A stretch of DNA of 16,593 bases from JAKJGA01 sp029554345 (GTDB lineage Bacteria; Spirochaetota; UBA4802; JAFGJZ01): contig DAOPBR010000053.1 of NCBI GenBank assembly GCA_035395685.1, positions 1 to 16,593 of the forward strand, read 5' to 3'. The position numbers and the translations under genes were made by a program. Below the pieces are notes generated by a model. The model ran no database searches and was not told where the DNA came from. It worked only from the letters and a program-made list of their open reading frames with translations. Shown piece after piece: positions 8,132-14,492 of this stretch. Numbering within the stretch: position 1 is the first letter of the stretch; every line of letters starts with the position of its first letter.

Positions 8132-8170
8132 TTTCTCATTGATCGCAAATATAAATGAAGAGGTGTTAAA

Positions 8171-8548
8171 ATGGGATTAATGGATGGACTGATGGGAAAT
8201 GCTTCCGAAGTAAAAATGGAAGATGTTCAAAATGAGTTAAGTCAACTCCTTGCTAAAGGTGAAAAAATCGAAAAAGCATATAAGCTGATCCGTGATTTAT
8301 TTGTATTTACAGATAAAAGATTACTTTTGGTAGATAAACAGGGTATCACAGGGAAAAAGGTTGAATATCATTCAATTCCTTATAAAAGTATAATTCATTT
8401 CAGTATTGAAACAGCGGGGCATTTCGATCTTGATGCTGAGCTTAAAATATGGCTTTCAGGCACCCCCATGCCAATTCAAAAGCAGTTCAATAAGAGCCTT
8501 AACATATACGAACTTCAAAGTGTACTTGCTACATATATTTTAAAGTAA
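8171..8548 (+). CDS. Bacterial PH-domain protein (bPH_1 / DUF1696 family)
   Basis: The 125-residue protein is essentially one bacterial pleckstrin-homology-like domain. The N terminus (MGLMDGLMGNASEV) and the core LIRDLFVFTDKRLLLVDKQGITGKKVEYHSIPYKSIIHFSIE are diagnostic of the bPH_1 family, with later strands AELKIWLSG and a C-terminal helix NIYELQSVLATYIL. Family members are cytosolic and form ring-like oligomers in solved structures; their cellular role is not established and phosphoinositide binding should not be assumed. AGAGGTG at 8160-8166 precedes the ATG with good spacing. It is a single-gene unit with its own candidate promoter and a palindromic 3' end. Confidence 0.92.
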   Translation: MGLMDGLMGNASEVKMEDVQNELSQLLAKGEKIEKAYKLIRDLFVFTDKRLLLVDKQGITGKKVEYHSIPYKSIIHFSIETAGHFDLDAELKIWLSGTPMPIQKQFNKSLNIYELQSVLATYILK

Positions 8549-8550
8549 TA

Positions 8551-8580
8551 AGCCACGGGCGTTAGCCCGAGGCTTCCCTT
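8551..8580 (+). terminator. GC-rich palindrome after the PH-domain gene (terminator or REP-like element)
   Basis: Two nt after the stop codon, AGCCACGGGC (8551-8560) pairs with GCCCGAGGCT (8565-8574) around a GTTA loop: 9 base pairs with a single central A-A mismatch. The following TCCCTT is a poor U tract. The position fits an intrinsic terminator, but the CGGGC-loop-GCCCG core also resembles dispersed palindromes associated with IS200/IS605-type (RAYT) transposases. Its GC content stands out strongly from the surrounding sequence. Confidence 0.5.
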
Positions 8581-8711
8581 ACATCTCAATCATAAACTTC
8601 TTCACCTTAGTCTGAAAGACAAAATCAGACGCAGTGATGCTTTTTTTACTGTTGAAAAACAATTAATAAAAAGAAAGAAAGTCATTAAAAAATGGATACT
8701 CGACGGACTCT

Positions 8712-9205
8712 TCATTCTAAAAAATATTTTACAAGAATCCCGTATTCTCTTTCACTTTTTCTTTTCAGTATCACCCGTCCATACGGCTCAATGAAAAGTC
8801 CGCTATCAAAAAGAGGAAGAGGAATACCAAGAAACAGGTGTGCTCCTTTTCCATTATCATACTTTTTCAGAGGATAACTGTATCCGATCCCGGCATTAAC
8901 GAAATAATAACCACCGATCTCACCATAAAAAATAAACGGATAATTGTCTTTTGAAGATATCACCTGTTTTAATCCGATGGATGTCCAGAGAACCGGAAGC
9001 TTCGGCCAGCTCAGTGCGGGAAGTGAAGTTGATTCATAACCCCTTATATCTGCCCAAACCGCAGTAATATCAAAAGTCCAGACAGGATGGTACTTATGAG
9101 CTCTACCCATCGCGCCGAGCGACGGTCCGAAAGTATATATATATTACCCGCAGGTATTGCGGAAGAAGTCATTAATATAAATATTAACGCAATTAGAATC
9201 CGCAT
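8712..9205 (-). pseudogene. Small outer-membrane-type beta-barrel protein interrupted in a TA tract
   Basis: The sequence as written splits one gene over two frames. From an ATG at 9203-9205, preceded by GGTGAG (9214-9219, 8 nt spacing), the frame encodes a clear signal peptide (MRILIALIFILMTSSAIPAG). It then reaches an 11-nt alternating TA tract (9134-9144), beyond which it runs into an unrelated frame and stops near 9044. The long frame 8712-9110 continues the protein. Removing one TA unit joins them exactly, giving 163 residues with GNIYTFGPSLGAMGRA at the junction. The mature part alternates aromatic and hydrophobic residues in barrel-like strands (FIFYGEIGGYYFVNAGIGYSY) and ends VKYFLE. 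The cause may be slipped-strand phase variation, a recent loss-of-function mutation, or an assembly error in a simple repeat. The ATG at 9110 alone is not a credible start because it lacks the signal peptide. Confidence 0.65.
9134..9144. repeat. TA dinucleotide microsatellite in the barrel gene
   Basis: Eleven alternating T/A bases (five and a half units) lie at codons just after the predicted signal-peptide cleavage site of the barrel gene. A change of one unit (2 nt) moves translation between the two frames described for that gene. Confidence 0.75.
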
Positions 9206-9335
9206 ATCAGTTTCTCACCAGGATATATCACATGAAATATATATGATTGCCTTCGAACGAATGATTTTACTTTTTTTCAAATGATTCCTCTCATGAATGG
9301 TCTGAATCGTATTAAATTAAAGTGTCTTTGCTTTG

Positions 9336-9418
9336 GTAAGTCAATTGTTTTAATTGGTTTTGCTTCTGATAAAATATATCATGTGGAGTGTCAGCTGATT
9401 AATGGTTGCAGGTTTACA
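9336..9418 (+). repeat. Intergenic element, copy A
   Basis: The 28-nt core at 9389-9416, TGTCAGCTGA followed by TTAATGGTTGCA and GGTTTA, matches the core at 12169-12196 at 24 of 28 positions without gaps. GGTAAGTCAA (9336-9345) matches GGCAAGTCAA of copy B at 9 of 10 positions. The TCAA block lies 50 nt upstream of the core TCAGCTGA here, and 52 nt in copies B and C. The middle segment is not conserved. Confidence 0.55.
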
Positions 9419-9535
9419 GAGAATGAGACCGACTTCGCGAAATGCAATCAAAAATTTTTCGTCTTACTCATAATACACTTCATTTTCCTACCGCTTTCCT
9501 TATTGCGGAGAAACTTTATTATAAGCATTAATCAA

Positions 9536-9563
9536 TTGAAAAATAATATGTTTTTCTGATAAT
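9536..9563 (+). promoter_or_regulatory. Candidate promoter of the NatAB operon, predicting a leaderless mRNA
   Basis: TTGAAA (9536-9541) is separated by 16 nt from GATAAT (9558-9563), a 5/6 match to TATAAT. Transcription normally starts about 7 nt after the -10 box, which here is the A of the ATG at 9570. There is no Shine-Dalgarno before that ATG, consistent with a leaderless message. If a promoter lies further upstream, the start would still lack a ribosome site. Confidence 0.4.
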
Positions 9564-9569
9564 TGCCCT

Positions 9570-10277
9570 ATGAACAGAGCCATAGAGATCAGCGCCTTGT
9601 ATAAACGTTATTCATCATCTGATAAAAATGCCGTGGAAAACGTTTCTTTTTCTGCGCAATACGGACAGGCTCTAGCATTGATTGGAGCCAATGGATCCGG
9701 AAAGACGACGCTCATAAGGCTTATTTCAGGAATAATCCGAGCGGATGCCGGAAGTATTGAAGTTGCAGGTCAGGATGTTTTGAAAGAAACATCATTCAAA
9801 AGAAAAATAGGAGTTCTTCTTTCGTCGGAAAATTCTCTTTATGAAAGACTCAGCGCTTATGAAAACGCGCTTTATTTTGCAAGAATATTCGGCGTAGACA
9901 GAAAACAATTTGATCTTCGTACTAAAATTTTTTCTGAAATGTTTCAAATGAACGATTTTATAAAAAAAAGATCATCTGGTTATTCCAAGGGAATGAAGCA
10001 GAAATCACTTCTCCTACGCTCGATTATCCACAATCCGGAAATAGTCCTTCTTGACGAGCCGTCCGGCGGTTTGGACATTCATTCTTCCATTGCTCTTCGG
10101 AAATTTATCAAGCAGTGCGTTTCCGAAAATAAGGCAGTTATTTTTTCTTCTCATGACATGGACGAAATCAGATCCTGTGCGGACAGAATTCTTTTTTTAA
10201 AAAATGGAAGGACAGAATATTTCGGAAGCTCTTCACGGTTTTTCAGCAAATATAAAAAAATAACGGATCTGCGGTGA
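9570..10277 (+). CDS. ABC transporter ATP-binding protein, NatA-like
   Basis: This 235-residue nucleotide-binding subunit has Walker A GANGSGKTT (39-47), signature YSKGMKQK (138-145, in place of the textbook LSGGQ as usual in NatA/DrrA-type ATPases), Walker B IVLLDEPSGGLD (158-169) and the H-loop SSHDMDE (193-199). The stretch KIGVLLSSENSLYERLSAYENALYF, where a Q-loop is expected, is also typical of the NatA branch. It powers the membrane partner encoded immediately downstream; the stop overlaps the next start by 4 nt (GTGA), implying translational coupling. The ATG at 9570 is the first start compatible with the family's N terminus and has no Shine-Dalgarno. The substrate (Na+, a drug or a peptide) cannot be deduced from sequence. 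Confidence 0.92.
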   Translation: MNRAIEISALYKRYSSSDKNAVENVSFSAQYGQALALIGANGSGKTTLIRLISGIIRADAGSIEVAGQDVLKETSFKRKIGVLLSSENSLYERLSAYENALYFARIFGVDRKQFDLRTKIFSEMFQMNDFIKKRSSGYSKGMKQKSLLLRSIIHNPEIVLLDEPSGGLDIHSSIALRKFIKQCVSENKAVIFSSHDMDEIRSCADRILFLKNGRTEYFGSSSRFFSKYKKITDLR

Positions 10278-11365
10278 CAGATGTGATTTTTACAATTTTT
10301 CGAAAAGAGATGATGGATATTCTTCGTGACAGAAAAACGATTATGGCCGGTATAATTCTTCCTGTAATTTTTCTCCCGCTTTCCTTTATTCTTATAGGAA
10401 ATGATATTAGCGCTGATTCGGATTTATCCCGCAAAATTAATATTTCTTTTTCTGCAAAAGCCGACGGTGTTAAAAAATTATTATCCAATAGCGGAAAATT
10501 TAATTTAGTTGAAGGCAATTGGGAAGAAAATCTTGTTTCCGGAAAAATCCATATTGCTTTAACCCATGTTCAAGAAGGCGATTTGATTCTAATTGATTCA
10601 AGAAGAACCGAATCGATTAAGGCTTCCGCCGTAGTTGCGGAATATCTTGATGCGCTTTATTCGAAGAATAATTCAAAAGCTGAAAAACGAATCGGACAGA
10701 AATTCATGTTTGGGGGAGGTGCCGAGCGTTCATTTCTTTCATCACTTTTCCCGGTTATTATTGCAGTTTTTTGTGCGGTGGCTCCGCTTTCCGCAGCTTC
10801 AGATTTGTTTGCCGGAGAGAAGGAACGTTCGACAATTGAGCCTCTTTTTGCTACTCCTGCCGGGAGATTTCAAATTTTAGCAGCTAAATATTTTGCTGTT
10901 TCTTGTATCGGAATTTTCCAGAGCTTTTCATTCATTTTAGGCCTTTTTCTTTCCTATGCCGTCTCTCCTGAAATCTTTGGCAAGAATTTCCCTTTCGGTG
11001 CTCTTGATATTTTGTTTATAATTATCTCTATTATAGTTCTGACCGCTCTTTTCGCTTCTGCAGAAGTTATCATAAGTTCGTATGCAAAATCTTCGAGAGA
11101 AGCTCAAACATTATCCATTCCTTTTTTGATGATTGTTTCTTTTTCTGCATATCATGTAATGTTTCTTGAGGTTCCGTTTGGGGCCGGAAAGGAAATATTT
11201 ATTCCAGTAATTGGAAATATCTATGCCCTGAAATCCGTTTTAACAGGCATTTATTCATCAGGTGAAATATTCATATCTTTTTTTGTTAGCTGTTTTTATT
11301 CCTTTGTCTTTCTTTTCATAGCTTACATTATTTTCCGACGGGAACGTATGATTTTCAGAAGTTGA
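10274..11365 (+). CDS. ABC-2 type transporter permease, NatB-like
   Basis: This 363-residue membrane subunit starts at a GTG that overlaps the stop of the ATPase gene. Helix 1 is at about 23-42 and is followed by an extracytoplasmic domain (about 43-150). Six further hydrophobic segments lie at about 155-177, 204-230, 245-268, 281-298, 308-325 and 332-354. The coupling motif GEKERSTIEPLFATP (181-195) is characteristic of the ABC-2/NatB family, as is the N-terminal FRKEMMDILRDRKT. The large domain between helices 1 and 2 is typical of exporters of this type. With the ATPase it should form a homodimeric half-transporter pair in the inner membrane. Directly downstream are two tiny hydrophobic ORFs with their own promoter, so a functional link to the exporter is possible but unproven. 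Confidence 0.9.
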   Translation: MTDVIFTIFRKEMMDILRDRKTIMAGIILPVIFLPLSFILIGNDISADSDLSRKINISFSAKADGVKKLLSNSGKFNLVEGNWEENLVSGKIHIALTHVQEGDLILIDSRRTESIKASAVVAEYLDALYSKNNSKAEKRIGQKFMFGGGAERSFLSSLFPVIIAVFCAVAPLSAASDLFAGEKERSTIEPLFATPAGRFQILAAKYFAVSCIGIFQSFSFILGLFLSYAVSPEIFGKNFPFGALDILFIIISIIVLTALFASAEVIISSYAKSSREAQTLSIPFLMIVSFSAYHVMFLEVPFGAGKEIFIPVIGNIYALKSVLTGIYSSGEIFISFFVSCFYSFVFLFIAYIIFRRERMIFRS

Positions 11366-11372
11366 AAAATAT

Positions 11373-11400
11373 TTGACAATAAATTGTCCGCAATTATGCT
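11373..11400 (+). promoter_or_regulatory. Near-consensus promoter of the tandem tiny membrane-peptide genes
   Basis: A perfect TTGACA (11373-11378) lies 7 nt after the permease stop codon and is followed after 16 nt by TATGCT (11395-11400), 4/6 to the consensus with the key T, A and final T present. The start would be near 11407, about 15 nt before the first tiny ORF and just upstream of its AAGAGG ribosome site. This is the best promoter candidate seen in the window. Confidence 0.6.
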
Positions 11401-11421
11401 TATTTTAATTAAGAGGCTGAT

Positions 11422-11484
11422 ATGGATGTTCTTGGTATCCTTTTAATTGTTTTACTTGTGGTTGTCATAGTAAAACTTATATAA
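11422..11484 (+). CDS. Putative 20-aa single-helix membrane peptide (first of tandem pair)
   Basis: The ORF encodes MDVLGILLIVLLVVVIVKLI, a single hydrophobic helix with a lone Lys near the C terminus. The ATG is preceded by AAGAGG (11411-11416) with 5 nt spacing and by its own near-consensus promoter. The next ORF encodes a related peptide: over the last 12 residues 10 are identical, and four of the six differing codons are synonymous, which argues for selection on the peptide. The format (about 20 residues, tandem copies, own promoter, intergenic) resembles type I toxin peptides such as Ibs/Fst-like families. It could equally be a small regulatory subunit of the adjacent exporter or another membrane protein. 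It is far below the length limits of routine annotation. Confidence 0.68.
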   Translation: MDVLGILLIVLLVVVIVKLI

Positions 11485-11499
11485 ATTTTGGAGGAATTC

Positions 11500-11559
11500 A
11501 TGATTCTTTATCTTCTTCTCATTGTTTTAGTAGTAGTTGTTATAGTAAAGCTAGTTTAG
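11500..11559 (+). CDS. Putative 19-aa single-helix membrane peptide (second of tandem pair)
   Basis: The ORF encodes MILYLLLIVLVVVVIVKLV, paralogous to the preceding 20-codon ORF, whose stop lies 15 nt upstream. It has an excellent ribosome site, TGGAGGA (11489-11495), 4 nt before the ATG, stronger than that of the first copy. The shared ending is VVIVKL plus I or V. The N-terminal parts differ (DVLGILL against ILYLLL), suggesting an older duplication with a conserved C-terminal half. Both are presumably made from the promoter at 11373-11400. Convergent transcription from the minus-strand gene at 11687-12010 would produce antisense RNA across this ORF if not terminated. Confidence 0.68.
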   Translation: MILYLLLIVLVVVVIVKLV

Positions 11560-11585
11560 TTTCTCCTTATATTTTATCAGTCGAT

Positions 11586-11614
11586 TTCTCATGTCCTGAA
11601 AAGGAACGTGAGAA
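11586..11614. other. Stem-loop with GAAA tetraloop downstream of the tiny ORFs
   Basis: TTCTCATGTCCT (11586-11597) pairs with the complementary strand 11602-11614 around a GAAA loop: 12 base pairs including one G-U wobble and one bulged A at 11606. No U tract follows on either strand, so it is not a classical intrinsic terminator. It lies 26 nt past the second tiny ORF and could be a 3' stability element, a Rho-assisted terminator or part of a small RNA. Confidence 0.5.
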
Positions 11615-11686
11615 TGATGTTCCCCCTGGCACAGATTCGATCCATTATAAATTAAGTACATGACCTGTTATAAGTTAACTTAGCTT

Positions 11687-12010
11687 TTATTTGAAGTTAG
11701 AATCTATGTACAGCCAGCTCAGCAACCCAGTAATCAATCCGACAGTACCGCCGCTTACCCATGCGATTTTTTCAATTTTACGCGCTTCTTTCCACACATT
11801 ATTCAACACCTGCTTTGAGTTATCTTGCTGCATAAACTCTCCACTGCCTGGAAAAATCAACAGGGTAATACCGAGAAAAAATGAAAAGGGAACTATCACA
11901 ATCAGCGTATCAACGAACAGATTTAGGTATATATAAATAAGATAATCAATCATAGTCAAAACAACTGATATGAGTATAAGTAAAATAGAAATAAATCGAC
12001 CTAGCTTCAT
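11687..12010 (-). CDS. Small uncharacterised inner-membrane protein, three helices
   Basis: The 107-residue protein has three predicted transmembrane segments at about 7-30, 33-54 and 82-101. They are separated by a short loop and by a charged segment (residues 56-80, GSGEFMQQDNSKQVLNNVWKEARKIEK). The third helix starts with a glycine-rich stretch (SGGTVGLITG). I do not recognise a named family. The start is supported by GGAG at 12018-12021, 7 nt before the ATG. It is transcribed towards the two tiny membrane-peptide ORFs, with its stop 127 nt from the second one and only a perfect palindrome TAAGTTAACTTA (11671-11682) immediately after it, not a clear terminator. It is divergent from the diguanylate cyclase gene. 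Confidence 0.78.
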   Translation of the reverse strand: MKLGRFISILLILISVVLTMIDYLIYIYLNLFVDTLIVIVPFSFFLGITLLIFPGSGEFMQQDNSKQVLNNVWKEARKIEKIAWVSGGTVGLITGLLSWLYIDSNFK

Positions 12011-12112
12011 GCTTCAACTCCGAGGCAGGTTATATATATTTTATCATCAGTTTTCGATAACTTTAACAACTTGCTGAATAAAATAGCGGTTAAATATAAC
12101 AGCTTCTTTTCT

Positions 12113-12218
12113 GGCAAGTCAACATCTTAACGAATATTAACTGCTGTGAAGACTTGACTTTCTGCAAATGTCAGCTGAATAATAGTTGCATATTTATGTT
12201 AATTGAGGCAGAATTTCC
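12113..12218 (+). repeat. Intergenic element, copy B
   Basis: GGCAAGTCAA (12113-12122), the core 12169-12196 (TGTCAGCTGA, then ATAATAGTTGCA, then TATTTA) and AGAATTTCC (12210-12218) make up this copy. The core is 24/28 identical to copy A. The core-to-GAATTTC spacing of 19 nt is identical to copy C. AAGTCAA (12116-12122) is also inverted as TTGACTT (12154-12160), and TTCTGC (12160-12165) as GCAGAA (12208-12213), so the RNA could form a nested hairpin. It ends 36 nt upstream of the start of the diguanylate cyclase gene. Confidence 0.55.
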
Positions 12219-12253
12219 TGAATAATAGGGAGAGTCCGTTTTAATCCATCAAT

Positions 12254-14485
12254 ATGACAAACAATGAATACACAATCGGCTATCTGACTCTCAAACTGGA
12301 TGATGCGTATCTGGGTTCATTATGGGAGGGCGTACATACAGCAGCTTCCGCCGCCGGGGTTAAACTTGTTGTTTTGGCCGGTTATTGTCTTGATTCACCC
12401 AATTTTTATGATGCCGCTCATAATATCGTCTATGATCTCGTTCCAAAAATTAAACTGGATGGTCTTATAATCCCCGGAGCTGCACTCGGCAGTTACTGCG
12501 GAATCGAAGCTCTTGAAACGTATATCAGTAATATTAGCGGGGGGCTGCCGGTAGTATCAATTGCGGCAAATATAAGAAATGCTGTTACAATATGTTCCGA
12601 CAATAAAAGCGGCGTTCGAGAAGCTATCAATCATCTTATTAAAGATCATGGCTGTAAAACATTCGCTTATCTAGCCGGACCACCTACAAATCCTGAAAGT
12701 AATGAACGGCTTGAGACACTTGAGCAGACACTTAAAGAGGCGGGTCTTACACTGAACCCTGAACTGCTTGAATACGGAAATTTTTACTATCCGGATGCTA
12801 AAGATGCTTCATTAAGGCTTCTTGATAAAAACATCCCTTTCGATGCATTGTTCGCAGCTAACGATGATATGGCTTTAAGTTTTATTGATGCATGCAAAGA
12901 AAGGGATATAGAAATTCCCGGCCGTATACGTGTAATAGGTCTTGATAATGGTCTAAGCGGAAAATGCAGTACGCCCCGTTTGTCTTCAATTGATACACAA
13001 GTATCCTCACAGGGAGCAGAAGCTGTTGAAATATTATTAAGTCTACTCAACAATAAAAAACCGATCGATATTGTTGTTCCTTCCACATTCGTTAAAAGGG
13101 AATCCTGCGGTTGTGCATTATCTGAATTTAAACCTGATAAAAGCCCGGAAATTCAACATAACAGATCACTGTCGCAAATTCTGCATGGCATTGCTGAATC
13201 CATTCTAAACTCCCGGGCAGAATTCTTTTATCCGAAAACAAGTAAAGATATCTTCGTTTCATTTATAAGTGATTTTACAGATGTTGTCAGCAGAGATTCT
13301 TTATCAGGTTCATCAGAATGTGTCAGGATGTTTTACAAATTTTTCATCGATTACGTAAATAAAAAAACTTACGTCCAGCTTTTACAGATACTTCTTCCTG
13401 CTTTTCAGGATGCAATCGCCGTAAAAGAACAGGACAATGTACTTGTTCAAAAAATCTGCAAATCAATTGAAGATATGAAATTATACTGCACAATTGAACT
13501 GGAGAGACTGCTTTCTGAGAAGTTCTGGTCTTTAAAAAATATCTCATATGCGCTTCAGAATTTTAATCAGAAGATTCAGCCGTCACAGACATTTGATGAA
13601 TTATCCGAAGCTGTTATACAGGAACTGCCGTTTTTAAATATTAATGATTTTTTTATAGTTCAATTTGTAAATCATCCCCAGAAAAACGGATTGCACTATA
13701 CTGTTAACGGATTTCATCAAAGTCTCTTGATTTCAGGAGGAGAGATTCACCGTTTTACTGAACCTTTTGACTCAATCGATTCTCTGTTTAAAAAGCTTAA
13801 AAATCCGGAATGGATCATCATGCCCATATTATGTAAAGATGAACAATTCGGTTTCATGGGAATGGGATTTAACAAGAACGCTGAACTCATAAGTGAACCG
13901 ATAGCAACAACTATAGGCGGAGTTTTTAAAAACATTCAGATTATTGAAGAAAAGAGAATAGCTGAAAAACAATTGCTGCAGGCAGTTGATCAACTTGCTC
14001 AATTGTCGGTTATCGATGAACTTACCGGACTTTATAACAGACGGGGTTTTCTTGATCAGGCACAACAACTTGCAGCTGCAGCAAATAAGTCATGCAATGA
14101 TGTTGTAGTTTTATACGCAGATCTTGATAATTTAAAAAAAGTCAACGACACATGGGGACATTCTGCGGGCGATGAAATGATAAAGGATGCTGCATTGATA
14201 TTCAAATCGGCTTTTCGCCAAGCTGATATTGTCGGAAGAATGGGAGGAGATGAGTTTGCAATCGCCTGTAAGACTGTTTCTCCGGAAGAAATGATCTTAA
14301 TTGAAAAGCGCCTTGATAACGTTATCAGCAATTTCAACAATAAGTATAACAAGAAATGGGAACTCTCTATGTCCATCGGTGCTGGTTCAATGTTTCAGAC
14401 CGGTATAGTTTCTATACCAGAACTATTAGAATATTCCGACCAATTGCTTTACAACAAAAAAAGAGAAAAGAAAATGAAGCAGTAA
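12254..14485 (+). CDS. Cytoplasmic periplasmic-binding-protein-like sensor fused to a GGDEF diguanylate cyclase
   Basis: The 743-residue protein starts directly with a LacI/Peripla_BP_3-type ligand-binding fold (about 6-282: TIGYLTLKLDDAYLGSLWEGV, HLIKDHGCKTFAYLAGP, PFDALFAANDDMALSF, RVIGLDN). It has neither a helix-turn-helix nor a signal peptide. The conserved R-x-SCGC (282-287) closes this domain. A helical region follows to about 430, then a GAF-like segment (about 440-560) and a short coiled coil (about 562-585). The GGDEF domain (about 586-743) has DLDNLKKVND (623-632), an intact active site GGDEF (664-668) and an intact inhibitory site RQAD (655-658), so c-di-GMP synthesis with product inhibition is expected. 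The ligand is probably a sugar or similar small molecule. The nearest purine-rich site, GGGAGAG (12228-12234), is 19 nt from the ATG, too far for a normal Shine-Dalgarno. Confidence 0.93.
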   Translation: MTNNEYTIGYLTLKLDDAYLGSLWEGVHTAASAAGVKLVVLAGYCLDSPNFYDAAHNIVYDLVPKIKLDGLIIPGAALGSYCGIEALETYISNISGGLPVVSIAANIRNAVTICSDNKSGVREAINHLIKDHGCKTFAYLAGPPTNPESNERLETLEQTLKEAGLTLNPELLEYGNFYYPDAKDASLRLLDKNIPFDALFAANDDMALSFIDACKERDIEIPGRIRVIGLDNGLSGKCSTPRLSSIDTQVSSQGAEAVEILLSLLNNKKPIDIVVPSTFVKRESCGCALSEFKPDKSPEIQHNRSLSQILHGIAESILNSRAEFFYPKTSKDIFVSFISDFTDVVSRDSLSGSSECVRMFYKFFIDYVNKKTYVQLLQILLPAFQDAIAVKEQDNVLVQKICKSIEDMKLYCTIELERLLSEKFWSLKNISYALQNFNQKIQPSQTFDELSEAVIQELPFLNINDFFIVQFVNHPQKNGLHYTVNGFHQSLLISGGEIHRFTEPFDSIDSLFKKLKNPEWIIMPILCKDEQFGFMGMGFNKNAELISEPIATTIGGVFKNIQIIEEKRIAEKQLLQAVDQLAQLSVIDELTGLYNRRGFLDQAQQLAAAANKSCNDVVVLYADLDNLKKVNDTWGHSAGDEMIKDAALIFKSAFRQADIVGRMGGDEFAIACKTVSPEEMILIEKRLDNVISNFNNKYNKKWELSMSIGAGSMFQTGIVSIPELLEYSDQLLYNKKREKKMKQ

Positions 14486-14492
14486 TAAAAAC

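Larger units (their letters stand above)
7792..8170. other. 379-nt divergent intergenic region
   Basis: This region separates the divergently transcribed protease and PH-domain genes and holds no convincing ORF. It contains one copy of the degenerate intergenic element (7871-7970), a palindrome TTGTGCACAA (7910-7919), a hairpin AGTATT/AATACT just left of it, and the candidate promoter at 8103-8131. A TATACT hexamer on the minus strand (7806-7811) lies close to the protease start but lacks a matching -35. Confidence 0.6.
9206..9569. other. 364-nt divergent intergenic region
   Basis: No convincing gene lies here. A 92-codon plus-strand ORF (9281-9559) lacks a ribosome site and its composition is not protein-like. 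The region carries copy A of the intergenic element (9336-9418), two small hairpins (CAATT/AATTG near 9343; TGATA/TATCA at 9368-9382), and a candidate promoter abutting the NatA start. Confidence 0.55.

Noticed and set aside
9281..9559. 92-codon plus-strand ORF upstream of the NatA-like gene
   Set aside because: It has no ribosome site, its composition is what AT-rich noncoding DNA gives, and it runs through repeat copy A.
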